NCBI RefSeq assembly: GCF_000010725.1
Contig: NC_013856.1
Span: 610,001 to 674,000 of the forward strand
DNA: 64,000 bases
Direction of reading: 5' to 3'
Source: Azospirillum sp. B510
GTDB taxonomy: Bacteria > Pseudomonadota > Alphaproteobacteria > Azospirillales > Azospirillaceae
Shown here piece after piece: positions 61,323 through 64,000 of the stretch. The first letter of the stretch is position 1, and each line of letters begins with the position of its first letter. The translations under genes were made by a program, and so were the position numbers. Below the pieces are notes generated by a model. That model worked only from the letters and a program-made list of their open reading frames with translations, was not told where the DNA came from and ran no database searches.

Positions 61323-62300
61323 ATGGCCCTGCTCCGCCGGTCGGAAACGGTCATCGCGGGCATCCTTTTGCTCGCCATGGTCCTCATCGGCACGATCAAC
61401 CCCGCCTTCTGGCAGCTCGACAACCTGTTCAGCCTGATGCGCAGCAACGTCATCATCGGCATCATGGCGATGGGCGTGCTGCTGGTCCTGATCTCCGGCG
61501 GCATCGACGTGTCGTTCCCGGCCTTCGCCGTCGCCGCCATGTATCTGACGATCAAGGGCATGCTGGCGCTGGGATACAACGGCGTCGTGCTGCCGCTGCT
61601 GGCCGCCACCCTGATGGGGCTGGCGTTCGGCGCGGTGAACGGCTTCTTCGTCTACAAGTTCCGCATGATCCCGCTGATCGTGACGCTGGGCACCAGCGCC
61701 ATGGTGCGCGGCTTCCTGCTGGGCGTCGTCGGCACCAGCATGATCAACATCAACAAGATGCCGACCGCGCTGATCGATTTCGCCCGCACCGACGTGGTCA
61801 GCGTCACCAAGGCCGACGGCACCACCTATGGCCTGACGGCGATGGTGCTGATCTATCTGGGGCTGGCGCTCGCCATGCATCTGGTGCTGCGCTACACCAT
61901 GATCGGCCGCAGCGCCTACGCGCTGGGCGGCGATCCGGAGGCGGCGCGCCGCGCCGGCTTCGACCTGCGCAAGACCATCTTCTTCATCTACTGCGTCGCC
62001 GGCGCGCTCGCCGGTTTCGCCGGACTTCTGCACAGCGGCATGATCTGGCTGGCCAACCCGCGCGACTTCGTGGGTCTCGAGCTGGACGTCATCGCCGCGG
62101 TGGTGCTGGGCGGGGCGTCGATCTTCGGCGGGCGCGGCAGCGTGCTCGGCACCATGCTCGGCGTCTTCATGCTGGTGATGGTCAAGAACAGCCTGATCAT
62201 CATGCGCGTTGACACCACCTGGCAGCTCGTCGTCGTGGGTCTGATCGTCATTGCCGCGACCGCCCTGTCGGCGTGGCGCGACCGCCGCCGGGCGGCGTGA
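61323..62300 (+). CDS. Sugar ABC-importer permease 1, RbsC-type
   Basis: A 325-residue permease with about eight to ten hydrophobic segments, starting SETVIAGILLLAMVLIGTINPAFWQLDNLFSLMRSNVIIGIMAMGVLLVLISGGIDVSFPAFAV. LALGGDPEAARRAGFDLRKTIFFIYCVAGALAG and VLGGASIFGGRGSVLGTMLGVFM are typical RbsC-family landmarks. It is 11 bases after the ATPase and 12 bases before the second permease. The family usually forms homodimers, so two different permeases suggest a heterodimer here. Confidence 0.9.
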   Translation: MALLRRSETVIAGILLLAMVLIGTINPAFWQLDNLFSLMRSNVIIGIMAMGVLLVLISGGIDVSFPAFAVAAMYLTIKGMLALGYNGVVLPLLAATLMGLAFGAVNGFFVYKFRMIPLIVTLGTSAMVRGFLLGVVGTSMININKMPTALIDFARTDVVSVTKADGTTYGLTAMVLIYLGLALAMHLVLRYTMIGRSAYALGGDPEAARRAGFDLRKTIFFIYCVAGALAGFAGLLHSGMIWLANPRDFVGLELDVIAAVVLGGASIFGGRGSVLGTMLGVFMLVMVKNSLIIMRVDTTWQLVVVGLIVIAATALSAWRDRRRAA

Positions 62301-62312
62301 GGAGGCGGGAGC

Positions 62313-63305
62313 ATGAAAACCCAAATGAACATCCGCAGCCTGATCAACCGCGACAACAACATCGTCCAGCTGCTGGTGATGACGGTGCTGATCTTCGCCG
62401 TGATGACGGCGCTCAGCCCGGACAAGTTCCTGCGCTACTACAACTTCGAATCGATCACCTACATCTTCCCCGAGCTGGGGCTGCTCTCCATCGCGATGAT
62501 GATCGCCATGCTCACGGGCGGCATCGACCTGTCGGTGGTGGGGGTCGCCAACCTGTCGGGCATCCTGGCCGGCGTGCTGTTCCACAAGATGGCGGGAGCG
62601 GCCGGCATCGCCGACAGCAGCCTCCTGACCGTCCTGCTCGGCGGCGTCATCGCGCTCGGCACCGGGCTGGTGGCGGGAACGGTCAACGGGCTGCTGATCA
62701 CGCGCCTCGGCATCACGCCGATCCTGGCGACGCTGGGGACGGGGCAGGTCTTCACCGGCGTTGCCATCGTGCTGACCGGCGGACCGGCCATCGTCGGCTT
62801 CCCCACCGCCTGGGCCTTTCTCGGCAACGGCAAGATCCTCGGGCTGGCGACGCCCTTCGTGCTGTTCATCGTGATCGCCGCGCTGATCGCCTTCATGCTG
62901 ACCCGCACCGCGCTCGGCATCAACCTGATGCTGATCGGCACCAACCCGAAGGCGGCGCTGTTCGCCGGGCTGAAGCGGGAGCGGATGGTGCTGTACAGCT
63001 ACATGCTGACCGGCGTGCTGGCCTCGGTCGCCGGGATCATCCTGTCGGGGCGGACCAACGCGGCGAAGTCGGATTACGGCAACTCCTACCTGTTGCAGGC
63101 GGTGCTGATCGCGGTGCTGGGCGGAACCAACCCGGCCGGCGGACGCGGCACCGTGCTGGGCATCACCATCGCGGTGGCGGCGCTGATGCTGCTGTCGAGC
63201 GGCTTCCAGATCCTGCGCTTCTCCAACCACCTGATCGACTTCATCTGGGGAGCGTTCCTTCTGCTGGTCATCGCCATCAACGCCTACAAGAACCGCACCC
63301 GCTAG
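62313..63305 (+). CDS. Sugar ABC-importer permease 2, RbsC-type
   Basis: A 330-residue permease paralogous to the preceding one, with MIAMLTGGIDLSVVGVANLSGILAGVLFHKMAG, LGINLMLIGTNPKAALFAGLKRERMVLYSYMLTGVLASVAGIILSGRTNAAKSDYGNSYLLQAVLIAVLGGTNPAGG and LSSGFQILRFSNHLIDFIWGAFLLLVI. It ends 38 bases before the DUF4432 gene. Confidence 0.9.
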   Translation: MKTQMNIRSLINRDNNIVQLLVMTVLIFAVMTALSPDKFLRYYNFESITYIFPELGLLSIAMMIAMLTGGIDLSVVGVANLSGILAGVLFHKMAGAAGIADSSLLTVLLGGVIALGTGLVAGTVNGLLITRLGITPILATLGTGQVFTGVAIVLTGGPAIVGFPTAWAFLGNGKILGLATPFVLFIVIAALIAFMLTRTALGINLMLIGTNPKAALFAGLKRERMVLYSYMLTGVLASVAGIILSGRTNAAKSDYGNSYLLQAVLIAVLGGTNPAGGRGTVLGITIAVAALMLLSSGFQILRFSNHLIDFIWGAFLLLVIAINAYKNRTR

Positions 63306-63343
63306 CCGGTTTCCAGACCGGCTTCCGATAGGGAGGAAATCCC

Positions 63344-64000
63344 ATGAGCGTCCGAACCGCGATCCATTTCCGCAAAAGCTTCTTCGGCGAGGCCGAACGC
63401 CCGGTCGCCGAGGCGCACGGCATGACCGCCAGCCTGTTCCGCTATGATAGCGGGATCGAGGCGGTGCGGCTGTCCAACCGGCGCGGCCATCTGGTGGTGC
63501 TGCCCTATTACGGCCAGATGGTGTGGGACGCGGTGTTCGACGGCATCGACCTGACGATGGCGAACATGTTCGACATGCCGCGCCCCGCCAGCGAGATCGT
63601 CGGCACCTATGGCTGTTTCGCCTTCCATTCCGGGCTGCTGCGCAACGGCTGCCCCGGCCCGCAGGACAGCCATCCGCTGCATGGCGAGATGCCCTGCGCC
63701 CCGATGGATGCCGCCGGGCTGGAGGTGGGGGAGGACGACGAAGGCCCCTACATGGCCGTCACCGGCCGGCGCGAGTATGTGATGGGCTTCGGCGCCCATT
63801 ATGTCGCCCGTCCGCGCGTGGTGCTGCGCCCCGGCTCCGCCCTGTTCGACATCGCGATGGCGGTGGAGAACCTGTCGGGTGCGGCGATGGACCTGATGTA
63901 CATGTGCCATGTCAATTTCGCCTTCGCCGAGGGCGCGCGCATCGTCCAGCCCGCCCCCTTCACGCCGGAGGCGACGGCGGTGCGCACGGTGGTGCCGGCC
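63344..64000 (+). CDS. DUF4432 family protein (aldose-epimerase-like), 3'-truncated
   Basis: The visible 219 residues start MSVRTAIHFRKSFFGEA and run off the right end of the window. NRRGHLVVLPYYGQMVWDAVFDGIDL, NGCPGPQDSHPLHGEMPCAPMD and MDLMYMCHVNFAFAEGARIV are typical of DUF4432, a galactose-mutarotase-fold family found in sugar loci. The conserved His residues (about 110 and 186) could be the catalytic pair by analogy with aldose epimerases. GGGAGGAAATCCC precedes ATG 63344. It probably interconverts anomers of the imported sugar or isomerises it. Confidence 0.82.
   Translation, partial: MSVRTAIHFRKSFFGEAERPVAEAHGMTASLFRYDSGIEAVRLSNRRGHLVVLPYYGQMVWDAVFDGIDLTMANMFDMPRPASEIVGTYGCFAFHSGLLRNGCPGPQDSHPLHGEMPCAPMDAAGLEVGEDDEGPYMAVTGRREYVMGFGAHYVARPRVVLRPGSALFDIAMAVENLSGAAMDLMYMCHVNFAFAEGARIVQPAPFTPEATAVRTVVPA

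Noticed and set aside
58678..63305. Autoinducer-2 (Lsr) uptake system
   Set aside because: The binding protein is LsrB-related but the expected AI-2 contact residues are not evident, there is no LsrK or LsrG, and the aldolase is true DeoC with DeoR control.
1..64000. CRISPR arrays, insertion sequences, rRNA and tRNA genes
   Set aside because: No regularly spaced repeats, transposase genes, terminal inverted repeats or tRNA cloverleaf were recognised on either strand by eye.

Overview
The window is a high-GC chromosomal segment from what looks like an alphaproteobacterium, possibly an Azospirillum-like member of the Rhodospirillales. That placement is an inference from base composition, the abundance of ABC transporters and the gene families present; no rRNA, tRNA or taxonomic marker is in view.

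1-15,822 is the right half of a lambda-type siphophage tail module on the + strand: tail assembly chaperone with a likely -1 frameshift extension, a short tape measure protein, minor tail proteins M, L and K, a fused I-J host-specificity protein, two small tail proteins, a 2,103-residue fibre with four lectin-like modules, and an endolysin. Head genes, integrase and attachment sites are not in the window.

15,880-24,478 is a LacI-type regulator, a 34-bp palindromic operator, a complete ABC importer (ATPase, binding protein, two permeases), a metallo-beta-lactamase-fold hydrolase and a PHP/DUF3604-like protein, which together suggest uptake and hydrolysis of an unidentified substrate. 24,493-38,466 is an organosulfur-scavenging locus. 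A minus-strand operon (amidohydrolase, SsuD-like monooxygenase, DszC/SfnB-like flavoprotein) and a plus-strand operon (FMN reductase, SfnG-like monooxygenase, branched-chain-amino-acid-type ABC importer, SfnB-like flavoprotein) flank a sigma-54 activator whose C-terminus is an SsuA-like binding domain. Both operons carry textbook -24/-12 promoters, each with a matching palindrome about 87 bp upstream.

38,467-50,121 is mixed: a decayed secreted-protein gene, an AraC-type DNA-binding domain, an orphan TRAP binding protein beside a chemoreceptor, a minus-strand cupin/MFS/MenD-like set, ArsC, and the ycjX-ycjF pair. 50,509-56,775 is a complete six-gene ebo cluster in the order A-B-F-D-E-C, the conserved but poorly understood operon linked to export of a prenylated or cyclised precursor.

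56,789-64,000 is a sugar locus: a divergent DeoR-type repressor, an operator resembling the E. coli deo operator, DeoC aldolase, a four-gene Rbs/Lsr-type ABC importer, and the start of a DUF4432 aldose-epimerase-like gene cut by the window edge. No CRISPR array, insertion sequence, rRNA or tRNA gene was recognised.
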